Source: Bradyrhizobium sp. 132
GTDB lineage: Bacteria; Pseudomonadota; Alphaproteobacteria; Rhizobiales; Xanthobacteraceae
Direction: 5' to 3'
NCBI RefSeq assembly: GCF_023074185.1
Contig: NZ_JADPKY010000035.1
Coordinates: 62,001 to 126,000, forward strand
Length of the DNA: 64,000 nt
The translations under genes and the position numbers were made by a program. The notes beneath the pieces are model-generated. The model saw only the letters and a list, made by a program, of their open reading frames with translations. It had not been told where the DNA came from and ran no database searches. Position 1 is the first letter of the stretch, and each line of letters opens with the position of its first letter. Shown here in pieces: positions 44,415-52,267 of the stretch.

Positions 44415-45520
44415 TGCTCTGATCCGAGAACCCGGACCTTCTGGCCCGGATGAAGCGCCTGCACCCCAGCGGTAACAACGATCTCGCCGGTGTCCAATCC
44501 TTGCGAAATCACCGCCTGGGCCTCGTCGAACCGCAGAACGTCCACATTGCGCACCGACACCGTACTGGCGGTTGGATCGACGATCCACACGGCGGGTCGC
44601 TGGTTCATCCTCGTCAGGGCTGAGGCCGGAATATCGATCATCGGCCCCGCGCTCGTGCTCACCCGCCCGACGACCGTCGCACCAAGGCGCATCGCCGGCG
44701 GTGGGTCGGTCAGGCCGACCCTGACCTCGAAGGTCCTGGTCACGGCGTTGGCCTGCGCGCCAACCTCGCGGATGCGCCCCTTGGCCTTGATGGTCGGATC
44801 ATCCGCCAGGCTGACCTCGACCTCCGGATCGGCCGAAGCCGATCTGACCAGTTGAGAGGGAACGTCGAAGACGGCATCGCGACCGTCTTGCCGCGCGATC
44901 CTCGCGATCATCTGTCCGGCCTGCACCACTTCGCCGGCTCCCTGACCGGTGGCGGTGATCACGCCTGGGGCATCGGCTTTCAGTTCGGTGAAGCCGACGA
45001 GGTCATGCGCGGCACTCAGCGCGGCTTCGGCGGCGTCGACTTGCGACCGCGCCGTTTGCTGGGCCTGCGTCGCGGCATCGTAGTTGACCCGTGTGGTCCA
45101 ACCCTGCGCCAGGAGCGTCTCCTGACGGTCGAAATGATTGCGCGCCTGTGTCAGCTGCCCTTGTGCCGCGGCAAGCGACGCCTGCGCCTGGCGCAGCGCG
45201 TTCAACTCGTTCTGGGACTCCAATCGCGCCAGTACCTGACCGGCTTTGACCCGATCGCCGATCTTGGTGTCGTTGTTCAACAGCCGACCCGAGATCCGGA
45301 ATGCCAGATTGACTTCATCTTCCGCTTCGATCCGTCCGGAGAACGTCAGGGGCGTCGTGAGCTTGCGCTTTTCCACGGTCGTCGTGCGCACTATACGAGG
45401 GGCTGGCGTGTCATTCGCTGCCGTTTCCCTACCGCAGGCTGCCAGCACCGGCGAGAGCGCCGTCAAAATGACCATAGCGCTGATGCGTCTGAAAGAGGAA
45501 TGGCTGCTGCGGTTGAACAT
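44411..45520 (-). CDS. RND adaptor lipoprotein (membrane fusion protein) 1
   Basis: This 369-residue periplasmic adaptor is anchored by a lipid. Its signal peptide ends in a lipobox, PVLAAC, at about residue 29. A biotinyl/lipoyl-like half and a helical hairpin follow (SQNELNALRQAQASLAAAQG, then AQQTARSQVDAAEAALSAAH), then beta-barrel and membrane-proximal domains. ATG 45520 has GGAAGAG upstream and is preferred to longer frames. It is co-transcribed with permease 1. It transfers substrates from the RND pump to an outer-membrane channel encoded elsewhere. Confidence 0.93.
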   Translation of the reverse strand: MFNRSSHSSFRRISAMVILTALSPVLAACGRETAANDTPAPRIVRTTTVEKRKLTTPLTFSGRIEAEDEVNLAFRISGRLLNNDTKIGDRVKAGQVLARLESQNELNALRQAQASLAAAQGQLTQARNHFDRQETLLAQGWTTRVNYDAATQAQQTARSQVDAAEAALSAAHDLVGFTELKADAPGVITATGQGAGEVVQAGQMIARIARQDGRDAVFDVPSQLVRSASADPEVEVSLADDPTIKAKGRIREVGAQANAVTRTFEVRVGLTDPPPAMRLGATVVGRVSTSAGPMIDIPASALTRMNQRPAVWIVDPTASTVSVRNVDVLRFDEAQAVISQGLDTGEIVVTAGVQALHPGQKVRVLGSEQ

Positions 45521-45904
45521 GAGCTCTTCCGTTCCGGTGTGAAACGTCGCCTGGCAAATCGGCTTTCCGCAGGCCTCGGTCTTCTGACGATCCCCGCCGC
45601 CATTTTCGCCGGAAGCGCTGGTCCCGGACATCGGTAAATCTACCCGATGCATCCGGATGTAATCGCGGTTTGCCCGAGTTCGTGGCTTGGGAGATTCCTG
45701 AGACCCGATCAGGCAATCACCCGATATCGCCGCCTACGCCCAGGATACATGATGGAATCGTCCGGCGAAGCACCGGCACGCTGGCGCCGGACGAACGACC
45801 TATGATGTATCGCTACGCGCGGTCGCGCCCCAACGCGAAGGCTGATCCCTTCAGGTACCCTGAAGCTCGACGATGCGATGTGATGCCGATGGAGGATTTC
45901 CAGC
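45521..45904. promoter_or_regulatory. Divergent control region between RND pump 1 and the Mrp-like operon
   Basis: This stretch of 384 bases has no gene and lies between divergent starts. It contains an 8-bp inverted repeat GTCCGGCG (45760-45767) / CGCCGGAC (45785-45792) and, nearer the mnhE start, a perfect 17-base palindromic site (45849-45865). Promoters for both operons should be here; no clear -35/-10 pair was identified. Confidence 0.55.
45849..45865. promoter_or_regulatory. Perfect inverted repeat, candidate operator for the Mrp-like operon
   Basis: CTTCAGG-TAC-CCTGAAG is a perfect 7-3-7 inverted repeat, 39 bases before the mnhE start codon. The size and position fit a dimeric repressor or activator site. 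The binding protein is unknown. Confidence 0.5.
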
Positions 45905-46426
45905 ATGAGCGGATCCTCAGGACAACGAAACGTGCCGGCGGGCACCATCACCCGAGGGTGGTGGTCGAGCGTTGCTTCGCGTGCGGTCGGGTTCGGCTGC
46001 CTCTGGCTCGTGCTCGCTGGCGCTCAGGTCGGAGACGTTCCTGCCGCAGCGGTCGCAATCGCGGTAGCAACCTGGACAAGCTTGTACTTGCTGGAGCCGG
46101 GCAGTTCGCGGCGGTCGCTCCCAGCCATTGCCCGTCTGGCGTCGCTTTTCCTGTATCACTCCGTCGTCGCCGGAATAGACGTGGCAGGCCGCGCGCTGAA
46201 CCCCCGATTGCCTCTGCGTCCCGGGTTCGTAGCCTATCCGACGCGGCTGCCGCGAGGCGTGCGGCAAAACGTTTTCACGACACTGACCAGCCTGTTGCCC
46301 GGAACAGTGCCTGCCGGCGAGGAGAACGGACAGATCATCTATCACTGCCTCGATGTCACGCAGCCGGTCCTTGCCGATCTCGCCGCCGAGGAAGCGGCAC
46401 TCATTCGGGCCCTCTACAATGACTGA
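45905..46426 (+). CDS. mnhE: Cation/proton antiporter subunit MnhE/MrpE
   Basis: This 173-residue membrane subunit of an Mrp-type multi-subunit Na+/H+ antiporter shows VGFGCLWLVLAGAQ, a middle SLFLYHSVVAGIDVAGRALN, and the family end, FTTLTSLLPGTVPAGEENGQ followed by HCLDVTQPV. It is first in a six-gene operon with tiny overlaps throughout. The N-terminal 18 residues are unusually hydrophilic. Complexes of this kind exchange cytoplasmic sodium or potassium for protons and support pH or salt tolerance. Confidence 0.92.
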   Translation: MSGSSGQRNVPAGTITRGWWSSVASRAVGFGCLWLVLAGAQVGDVPAAAVAIAVATWTSLYLLEPGSSRRSLPAIARLASLFLYHSVVAGIDVAGRALNPRLPLRPGFVAYPTRLPRGVRQNVFTTLTSLLPGTVPAGEENGQIIYHCLDVTQPVLADLAAEEAALIRALYND

Positions 46427-46709
46427 ATTCCTGACCGCCGCCGTCGGCTTGATCCTGACGCTGCTGGCCCTCGGCCTTGTGTCGATATTGCGCGGTCCGG
46501 GCGATGCCGATCGGATGATGGCTGCGCAGCTGATCGGCACCGCGGGCATCGCCGTGCTGCTGCTCCTCGGCACCGTGACAGGCGTCCGGGCGGCCGTTGA
46601 CGTGGCGTTGATCCTCGCGCTGCTCGCCACTTTCGCGTCCATCGCGTTCGTCAAAAAAGGGCTGTCCCGCCTGGAAAGCGACGGCGTCGGTTCGGCGGAG
46701 GGCAAATGA
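46419..46709 (+). CDS. mnhF: Cation/proton antiporter subunit MnhF/MrpF
   Basis: This 96-residue subunit has three membrane helices. Diagnostic features are VSILRGPGDADRMMAAQLIG and VDVALILALLATFASIAF. It overlaps mnhE by eight bases and mnhG by four. The in-frame region further upstream lies in mnhE and is not used. The GPxxxDR motif is a hallmark of MrpF. Confidence 0.92.
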   Translation: MTEFLTAAVGLILTLLALGLVSILRGPGDADRMMAAQLIGTAGIAVLLLLGTVTGVRAAVDVALILALLATFASIAFVKKGLSRLESDGVGSAEGK

Positions 46710-46996
46710 ACCTCGCGCGGGACATCATGACGATTGCGTGCGTGTCGACGGGCGCGTTCTTCTTCCTGGCAGGTACAGTGGGCCTCCTTCGCTTCCCCGA
46801 CACCTTGACCCGCCTCCACGCGCTGACCAAGGCAGACAACCTCGGCCTCGGATTCGTCGTGCTCGGGTTGCTCCCGCAAGCTGAAGGCCTTCGCGACGGG
46901 CTGAAGTTGATCAGCATCTGGATGTTCGCACTGCTGGCGGGCGCCACCGTCTCGCAATTGATCGCGCGCGCGGTGCGCCGAAGCGGGGCCAGATGA
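46706..46996 (+). CDS. mnhG: Cation/proton antiporter subunit MnhG/MrpG
   Basis: This 96-residue, three-helix subunit carries FFFLAGTVGLLRFPDTLTRL and HALTKADNLGLGFVVLGLL, both typical of MrpG. It overlaps the next gene by four bases. Its length is slightly short of the usual 110-120 residues because the C-terminus is trimmed after the third helix. Confidence 0.92.
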   Translation: MNLARDIMTIACVSTGAFFFLAGTVGLLRFPDTLTRLHALTKADNLGLGFVVLGLLPQAEGLRDGLKLISIWMFALLAGATVSQLIARAVRRSGAR

Positions 46997-47931
46997 GCAT
47001 CGCAACGGTCTTCGAGATCGCACTCGCCGCCGTGGTACTGGGCCTCGCCATCTGGACCATCGCCGTCCCCGAGACGTATTCGGCGACCGTCGGTTTCGTC
47101 GCCTACGGTCTCCTGGTTGCGCTGATCTGGGTCCGTCTCGACGCGGTCGATGTCGCACTGACGGAAGCCGCCATCGGCGGCGGCTTGGGCGGCGTCGTGC
47201 TGTTGGGTGCGGCTGCCCGGTTGCGCGATGCCGAGGCGACGGCAGCCGAACGACCAGACCGTTCTACACGTCTGATCGCCGCTATCCTGTCCGCATCGAT
47301 CGCGGCAGCCCTGGCGTTCGCGATCCTGATCCTGCCCGATTATGCTCCGACGCTGGCACCGGCGGTCGTCGCGAATGCCGGAGCGACCGGAATGGCCAAT
47401 CCGGTCACCAATGTCCTCATGGCATTTCGAGGGCTGGACACCATGCTCGAGAAGGTCGTGCTCCTGTTGGCCGTCGTGGGCGTCTGGTCGCTCGCGTCGG
47501 ACCGGGCCTGGGGCGGCCGTCCGGGACCGCGTCACGAAGCCGACCCAAATGGCGTTCTCGCCTTCCTCGCCCGCCTGTTGCCCCCGGCGGGGATCGTCGT
47601 CGGCATTTACATGCTGTGGACAGGCGCCGACCACCCCGGCGGAGCATTTCAGGGCGGTGCGGTTCTCGCGTCCATGTGGCTGCTGGTCATCATGGCTGGA
47701 TTGGCGGACACACCACCGGTGAGCAGCCGATGGCTACGGTTTATCCTGGTCGCCGGGCCCTGCCTGTTTCTTGTCGTTGGCCTCGGCGGGCTTTGTTTCG
47801 GAGCGGCCTTCCTCGCCTATCCGGTTGCGTTCGCCAAACCGCTAATTCTCGGCATCGAGGTCGCGATGATCCTCACGATCGCAGCGACCCTCGCCCTCCT
47901 CCTCGCTGGCGCGCCGGAAAGGAATACATAG
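46993..47931 (+). CDS. mnhB: Fused antiporter subunit: MrpA C-terminal (MbhD/MbhE-like) part plus MnhB
   Basis: This 312-residue membrane protein joins two pieces. The first 150 residues resemble the small C-terminal modules of MrpA, known as MbhD and MbhE in hydrogenases: VDVALTEAAIGGGLGGVVLL, then NPVTNVLMAFRGLDTMLEKV. The second part is MnhB: LLPPAGIVVGIYMLWTGADH, GGAFQGGAVLASMW, and YPVAFAKPLILGIEVAMI. The large NuoL-like N-terminal part of MrpA is missing from the operon. So this complex has only one true antiporter-like subunit, MnhD. The fusion is clean with no frameshift. Confidence 0.88.
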   Translation: MSIATVFEIALAAVVLGLAIWTIAVPETYSATVGFVAYGLLVALIWVRLDAVDVALTEAAIGGGLGGVVLLGAAARLRDAEATAAERPDRSTRLIAAILSASIAAALAFAILILPDYAPTLAPAVVANAGATGMANPVTNVLMAFRGLDTMLEKVVLLLAVVGVWSLASDRAWGGRPGPRHEADPNGVLAFLARLLPPAGIVVGIYMLWTGADHPGGAFQGGAVLASMWLLVIMAGLADTPPVSSRWLRFILVAGPCLFLVVGLGGLCFGAAFLAYPVAFAKPLILGIEVAMILTIAATLALLLAGAPERNT

Positions 47932-47933
47932 CG

Positions 47934-48275
47934 ATGAGCAGCGTATCGGTGTTCGGATTGTGCGCGGCCGCTGCGGTCGGGCTTGGGCTTTACGGCCTGA
48001 TCACGAACCCGCAATCGCTCCGCAAGATCCTCGCGTTCAACTTGCTCGGCAGCGGCGTGTTCCTTCTGTTCGGGATCGTCGGACGGAGGGGGGCTGCGGC
48101 GGGTGTTGGCAACGATCCGGTGCCGCAGGCCCTGGTAATCACCGGGGTCGTGGTCGCGTTTTCCGCGACGGCAATGGCGATCGCCCTTTTGCTGCGGTTG
48201 TTCCACACCAGCGGCTCCACGACGCTCGGCAGTCGCGCGCCGACGAGTTCGCGTTCCGACGCGCCCGGCGGCTGA
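47934..48275 (+). CDS. mnhC: Cation/proton antiporter subunit MnhC (NuoK-like)
   Basis: This 113-residue, three-helix NuoK-like subunit has GLYGLITNPQSLRKILAFNL, LGSGVFLLFGIVG and DPVPQALVITGVVVAFSATA, the usual MnhC pattern. It starts two bases after the fused subunit and its stop overlaps the mnhD start codon. The Ser-rich C-terminal tail is not conserved. A longer in-frame upstream reading is a shadow of the MnhB fusion. Confidence 0.92.
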   Translation: MSSVSVFGLCAAAAVGLGLYGLITNPQSLRKILAFNLLGSGVFLLFGIVGRRGAAAGVGNDPVPQALVITGVVVAFSATAMAIALLLRLFHTSGSTTLGSRAPTSSRSDAPGG

Positions 48276-50047
48276 TGATGGCCACTCCCTCCGCGCTGGC
48301 GACGACGACGGCAGATCTCCTGCTGGTGCTGTTGATCGTCGTGCCAGTCGCGGGCGTGCTGCTGGCGTTCGCGCTCGGCGACCGCTATGTCCGGCGGGTC
48401 GCCTTCACGGTCATACCGGTCGGCCTAGCAATTTCCGGGGGCGTTCTCCTGGCGTTGCCGCAGAACGACGGTCACCTGGTCTATCTGCTGGGTGCCTGGC
48501 CGCCACCTCTGGGGGTGGCCCTGCGCGCGGACGGATTGTCGGCGGTGATGCTCGCCGCCACGGCCATCGTAGTCTGTGCGGTCGCCATTTTTGCCGCAGC
48601 CGATTTTCGTCTTGCAGCAGGATACGGCCGGGCACCGTTCGCATTCTGGATTCTTCTGCTGGCGGTTTGGGCGGCGCTGAACACCATCTTCGTCGGAGGC
48701 GACCTCTTCACCCTTTACGTTGCCTTGGAATTACTGACGTTCGCCGCGGTGCCGCTGGTCTCTCTGGAGGGCCGGGCGGAGACGCTTCAGGCAGCGTTGC
48801 GCTACCTTCTCTTCGCGTTGGTCGGGTCCGTCCTCTACCTGATGGGCACGGCGCTGCTCTACGGCCTCTACGGCACGCTCGATATCGTGCTGCTGTCTCA
48901 TCGCGTCTCCGCGGAGCCCGGCGCGCTCATTGCGGCAGCGTTGATGACGACCGGCCTCCTCGCCAAGACCGCGCTGTTTCCGCTACACCTCTGGCTGCCG
49001 CCCGCTCACGCCGGCGCCCCGGCCGCAGCGAGCGCGATCCTGTCCGGCCTGGTCGTGAAGGGATCGTTCTTCATCCTCCTGCGGGTGTGGTTCAACGTGC
49101 TGCCCGGCGTGCCCGGCTTTGCCGCTGCACAATTTCTGGCAGCATTGGGAGCCGGCGCGATCGTGGTCGGAAGCATCGTCGCCCTGCGGCAGCAGCGCCT
49201 CAAGCTGCTCGTCGCATATTCGACAATGGCCCAGATCGGGTACCTTTTCCTGCTGTTTCCACTCGCCCTCGATGCCTCAGGACGGCTCGAAACGGGACAG
49301 GCCCTGGCGGGTGGATTGATTCAGGCGATCTCCCACGCCGCCGCGAAAGCGGCAATGTTCCTGGCAGTCGGGTCGATCTACGCAGGACTGGGCCATGATC
49401 GCATCACCGGGATCCGCGGCGCCGCACGCGCCCTGCCCTTGAGCGTCATGACCTTCGGGTTAGCCGGCTTCGCACTGATGGGAATTCAACCGAGCGGCGC
49501 GTCCCTCGCGAAGGAGTTGTTGCTCCAGGAGACGGCGAGGACGGGACAGTGGTGGTGGGCTGGCGTGCTCCAGGTCGGCGGGATGTTCACGGCCGCCTAT
49601 GTCGTTCTGGTACTTGCCCATGCGCTTTCGCCTTCGGATCAGCCGGTCGCCCTCGTCGCGAAGCCGCCACGCGGCAGCGGTTTGGCGGCGCTTGCCTTGG
49701 CACTCTGCTCGCTATTGCTTGGCCTGCTGCCATGGGAGCCGTATTTGCCGATCACGTATACCGTGGAATCTAAACTGTTCGGAGACGAAGCGCTCGTCAA
49801 ATTTCTCGTAACCGTGTTCGGAGGTGCAGCGCTTGCGATCCTGCTCAGCCCCTGGCCGCATCCGCTGGCGTTTTCGGCAGCCGGGAAAACGATCATGCAG
49901 CTGATCGCCCCCTTGCGGCGAACCTGTATCGGACTCGGCAGCCTCGTCGAAACGGGCGACGGCGTTCTTCGCCAATGGTCGACGGCCAGCATATCCCTCC
50001 TCCTGGTCGCGTTGCTGCTCGCCGCGCTGATGTTCGCCGCCAATTGA
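48275..50047 (+). CDS. mnhD: Cation/proton antiporter subunit MnhD (NuoM/N-like)
   Basis: This 590-residue, about 14-helix proton-translocating subunit is related to complex I NuoM/NuoN. Key segments are LFTLYVALELLTFAAVPLVS (helix 5 Glu), LAKTALFPLHLWLPPAHAGA (helix 7 Lys and His) and LKLLVAYSTMAQIGYLFLLF, all present. ATG 48275 (or 48278) overlaps the mnhC stop. It is the only large antiporter-like subunit here. The C-terminal extension (about 500-590) is longer than in minimal MnhD. Confidence 0.93.
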   Translation: MMATPSALATTTADLLLVLLIVVPVAGVLLAFALGDRYVRRVAFTVIPVGLAISGGVLLALPQNDGHLVYLLGAWPPPLGVALRADGLSAVMLAATAIVVCAVAIFAAADFRLAAGYGRAPFAFWILLLAVWAALNTIFVGGDLFTLYVALELLTFAAVPLVSLEGRAETLQAALRYLLFALVGSVLYLMGTALLYGLYGTLDIVLLSHRVSAEPGALIAAALMTTGLLAKTALFPLHLWLPPAHAGAPAAASAILSGLVVKGSFFILLRVWFNVLPGVPGFAAAQFLAALGAGAIVVGSIVALRQQRLKLLVAYSTMAQIGYLFLLFPLALDASGRLETGQALAGGLIQAISHAAAKAAMFLAVGSIYAGLGHDRITGIRGAARALPLSVMTFGLAGFALMGIQPSGASLAKELLLQETARTGQWWWAGVLQVGGMFTAAYVVLVLAHALSPSDQPVALVAKPPRGSGLAALALALCSLLLGLLPWEPYLPITYTVESKLFGDEALVKFLVTVFGGAALAILLSPWPHPLAFSAAGKTIMQLIAPLRRTCIGLGSLVETGDGVLRQWSTASISLLLVALLLAALMFAAN

Positions 50048-50073
50048 ATCTCTAAGGCCGGCGAAGGATTCTC

Positions 50074-50092
50074 GTTCCGGCAGGTCCGGAAC
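50074..50092 (+). terminator. Weak hairpin after the Mrp-like operon
   Basis: GTTCCGG (50074-50080) and CCGGAAC (50086-50092) form a perfect 7-bp stem with a 5-base loop, 26 bases after the mnhD stop. No T-run follows. Confidence 0.35.
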
Positions 50093-50220
50093 ATCCTCCC
50101 TGCTCCCGCGGGTTTTCTCGGATGCCGGGCTGGCCTCTCACCTTCTAGTCTCGATGTCGCACCGTACAGCCGGAATCAGTCCCTTCTGGACGAGCTACCT
50201 CAATGTAAACGGAGGCCTCC

Positions 50221-50724
50221 ATGTCTGATCTTGTCGCGATCGTGTACCCGAACGAGGCGAAGGCCGAGGACGTCCGCCAGCGGCTGCTCAAGTTGCAAAA
50301 AGAGTATCTGATCTCCATCGGCGATGCCGTCATCGCAGTGAAGACAGAAACAGGCAGCGTGAAGCTGAACCAGCTTGTCAACACCACGGCGACGGGCGCG
50401 ATCTCCGGCAGCTTCTGGGGCCTCCTGATCGGCGTCCTCTTCCTCAATCCGATCATCGGTGTGGCGCTCGGCGCCGCGTCCGGAGCGCTGGGAGGCGCAT
50501 TGACCGATTTCGGCATCAACGACGCGTTCGTGAAGGAGCTTTCGGCATCGCTCCACCCCGGCAACGCGGCCCTCTTCGTTCTGATCAAGAACATGACCGC
50601 CGACAAGGTCCTCAACGAGATCAAGGACGCCGGTGGGGTCGTGCTGAAGACCTCTCTGGACGAGACCAAGGAAAAGATCCTGCGCGACGCGCTCGCCAGC
50701 GCGGCGGAGCGACCGGTTTCCTGA
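50221..50724 (+). CDS. DUF1269-family membrane-associated protein
   Basis: This 167-residue protein matches DUF1269: MSDLVAIVYPNEAKAEDVRQ, then GDAVIAVKTETGSVKLNQ. A glycine-rich double membrane stretch follows (AISGSFWGLLIGVLFLNPII, then GVALGAASGALGG), and then a C-terminal domain with LHPGNAALFVLIKNMTADKV. The Gly zipper suggests membrane insertion or oligomerisation. GGAGG sits at 50211-50215 inside the palindrome GGAGGCCTCC, directly before the ATG, so the ribosome site could be partly masked. Such proteins often appear in stress-response clusters. Function is unknown. Confidence 0.85.
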   Translation: MSDLVAIVYPNEAKAEDVRQRLLKLQKEYLISIGDAVIAVKTETGSVKLNQLVNTTATGAISGSFWGLLIGVLFLNPIIGVALGAASGALGGALTDFGINDAFVKELSASLHPGNAALFVLIKNMTADKVLNEIKDAGGVVLKTSLDETKEKILRDALASAAERPVS

Positions 50725-50943
50725 AACCGCCGGTCTCTGCTTTCCAGCGTCGACCTGAGGCGAGGCGCGCAGTCATTTCTCGTGGTTGAGAGGGAGGCCC
50801 TGGGTAGTCGCACAGGCGGCGCGCGCGGCTACGTTCGGTGCCGTGGATAAGCTCGTCGTCGACATGGATGCAGTCGTTTCGGTCATGATCGACGAACAGG
50901 ATAGCAAAGCCGGTCCGCGACAACGACCGGTCGAACTTAGCCT

Positions 50944-51654
50944 TCAGCGCCGACCGCCCAAGAGGCGCAGGAGCATCATGAACAGATTGATGAAGTTCAG
51001 ATAGAGCGACAGCGCCCCGATCACGGACTTGCGACCTGCCGTGGTCTCGTCGTCCCTGTTGTCATACATCGCCTTGATCCGCTGGGTGTCGTAGGCAGTG
51101 AGCCCCGCGAAGACACCGACGCCGACGATCGAGATCAACCAATCGAGTCCCGTCGACCTCAGGAAGAGGTTGATCAGGCTTGCGACGATGACGCCGATCA
51201 GGCCCATGAACAGGAAGCTCCCAATCCCGGACAGATCTCGCCTTGTGGAGTAACCGAAGATGCTGAGCGCTCCGAACATTGCGGCCGCGATGAAGAAGAC
51301 GCGCGTGATCGAGGCACTGGTGTAGATGTGCAGCAGGATCGAGAGCGAGACGCCGACCAACGCGGCATAGACGAAGAACAACAGCCGCGCGGTTGCCGCC
51401 GACAGCGTATTGATGCGCGCTCCGATAAAAAACACCAGCCCGAGCGGAGCTAGAATGAAAACCCACATCAGCGGGCTCTCCAGCAATGCGGGACCGGTAA
51501 CCTCATAAGTCAGCCACGCAACAACGGCGGTCAGGCCAACGCCCGCGGCCATATAGTTGTAGATGCGCAGCATGTAGGCGCGTAATCCAACGTCGATCGC
51601 AGGCGACGTGCCAGCCGTGGTCGAGAAAGTCGCGTTCGGATCATAGTCGGACAT
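50944..51654 (-). CDS. Bax inhibitor-1/YccA-family membrane protein
   Basis: This 236-residue, seven-helix protein starts at ATG 51654 (MSDYDPNATFS). Features of the BI-1/YccA family are IDVGLRAYMLRIYNYMAAGV, VYAALVGVSLSILLHIY, LFMGLIGVIVASLINLFL and FAGLTAYDTQRIKAMYD, with the C-terminal di-Asp-type sensor replaced by SLYLNFINLFMMLLRLLG. Bacterial members bind or leak calcium and interact with FtsH. It is transcribed against its neighbours, so it is an independent unit. Confidence 0.9.
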   Translation of the reverse strand: MSDYDPNATFSTTAGTSPAIDVGLRAYMLRIYNYMAAGVGLTAVVAWLTYEVTGPALLESPLMWVFILAPLGLVFFIGARINTLSAATARLLFFVYAALVGVSLSILLHIYTSASITRVFFIAAAMFGALSIFGYSTRRDLSGIGSFLFMGLIGVIVASLINLFLRSTGLDWLISIVGVGVFAGLTAYDTQRIKAMYDNRDDETTAGRKSVIGALSLYLNFINLFMMLLRLLGGRR

Positions 51655-51875
51655 CGCTTGGCCTGCTCGCGTCTGGGCAGGAAGTATGCACAATACCGGC
51701 CGGCCTGCGATTGGAACATCAGCTGATCACCCGATCGCAGGCAGATACAATACCTATCTCCGGACGCTGGTGGCCCGCGAACCATAGCGTGCGCGCGAGT
51801 TCCTCATCCATTTTGCCTAGATTCCTTACACGTTTGTCACTGGTAGCTCGCGGCACAGCGGCCTACTCAGTCCGC

Positions 51876-52070
51876 ATGCGCTACTTTTTTCATATCGTCG
51901 ACAAGTACGGGCTCTGCCTGGACGGGACCGGATATGAGCACGTGGATCAGGAAGCCGCGTTCGTGCACGCCAGACATATCGCAGCAGAAATCGCAAAAGC
52001 AGGCGAATTCTGCCGCGCCAGCTTCGTGCTGATCGTCGCCGCGGCGCCTGGACCGGCCAGTCGGCATTAG
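51876..52070 (+). CDS. Small DUF6894-family protein
   Basis: This 64-residue protein starts MRYFFHIVDKYGLCLDGTGY and continues ARHIAAEIAKAGEF, a pattern I recognise as DUF6894, a family common in Bradyrhizobium and relatives. The C-terminal end seems short for the family. The upstream in-frame extension to 51711 does not look like protein and is not used. No function is known. Confidence 0.65.
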   Translation: MRYFFHIVDKYGLCLDGTGYEHVDQEAAFVHARHIAAEIAKAGEFCRASFVLIVAAAPGPASRH

Positions 52071-52267
52071 AGCACAGCTCCCCCCCGCCAGCGTCCCGCT
52101 GCCGCGGGGTCGCCGTCGGGCCGATTTCCGACATTGCCCTCTACATGGAATCCCTGATTTCCCGCCTCGGAGGCCGCCTCTAAGATCCCTGCCAAGGGTG
52201 GCCGGCCTATCCTGCTTCAATTCGAGGTCGCGCCCACTTCATCTCCGGCCGGAAAGCCATTCTCGTC

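Noticed and set aside
44415..44588. In-frame 5' extension of RND permease 1
   Set aside because: It lies within the adaptor gene; the ATGA overlap at 44411-44414 gives a typical start.
45521..45904. FixK/FNR-type site (TTGA-N6-TCAA) before the antiporter operon
   Set aside because: No such site was found here or before arcD; the palindrome present has a different sequence.
45917..47634. Minus-strand ORFs opposite mnhE to mnhB
   Set aside because: Shadows of the antiporter operon, with no domain and Arg-rich composition.
50621..50923. Minus-strand ORF between DUF1269 and the BI-1 gene
   Set aside because: Half of it is the complement of DUF1269, and the remainder has no conserved look or ribosome site.
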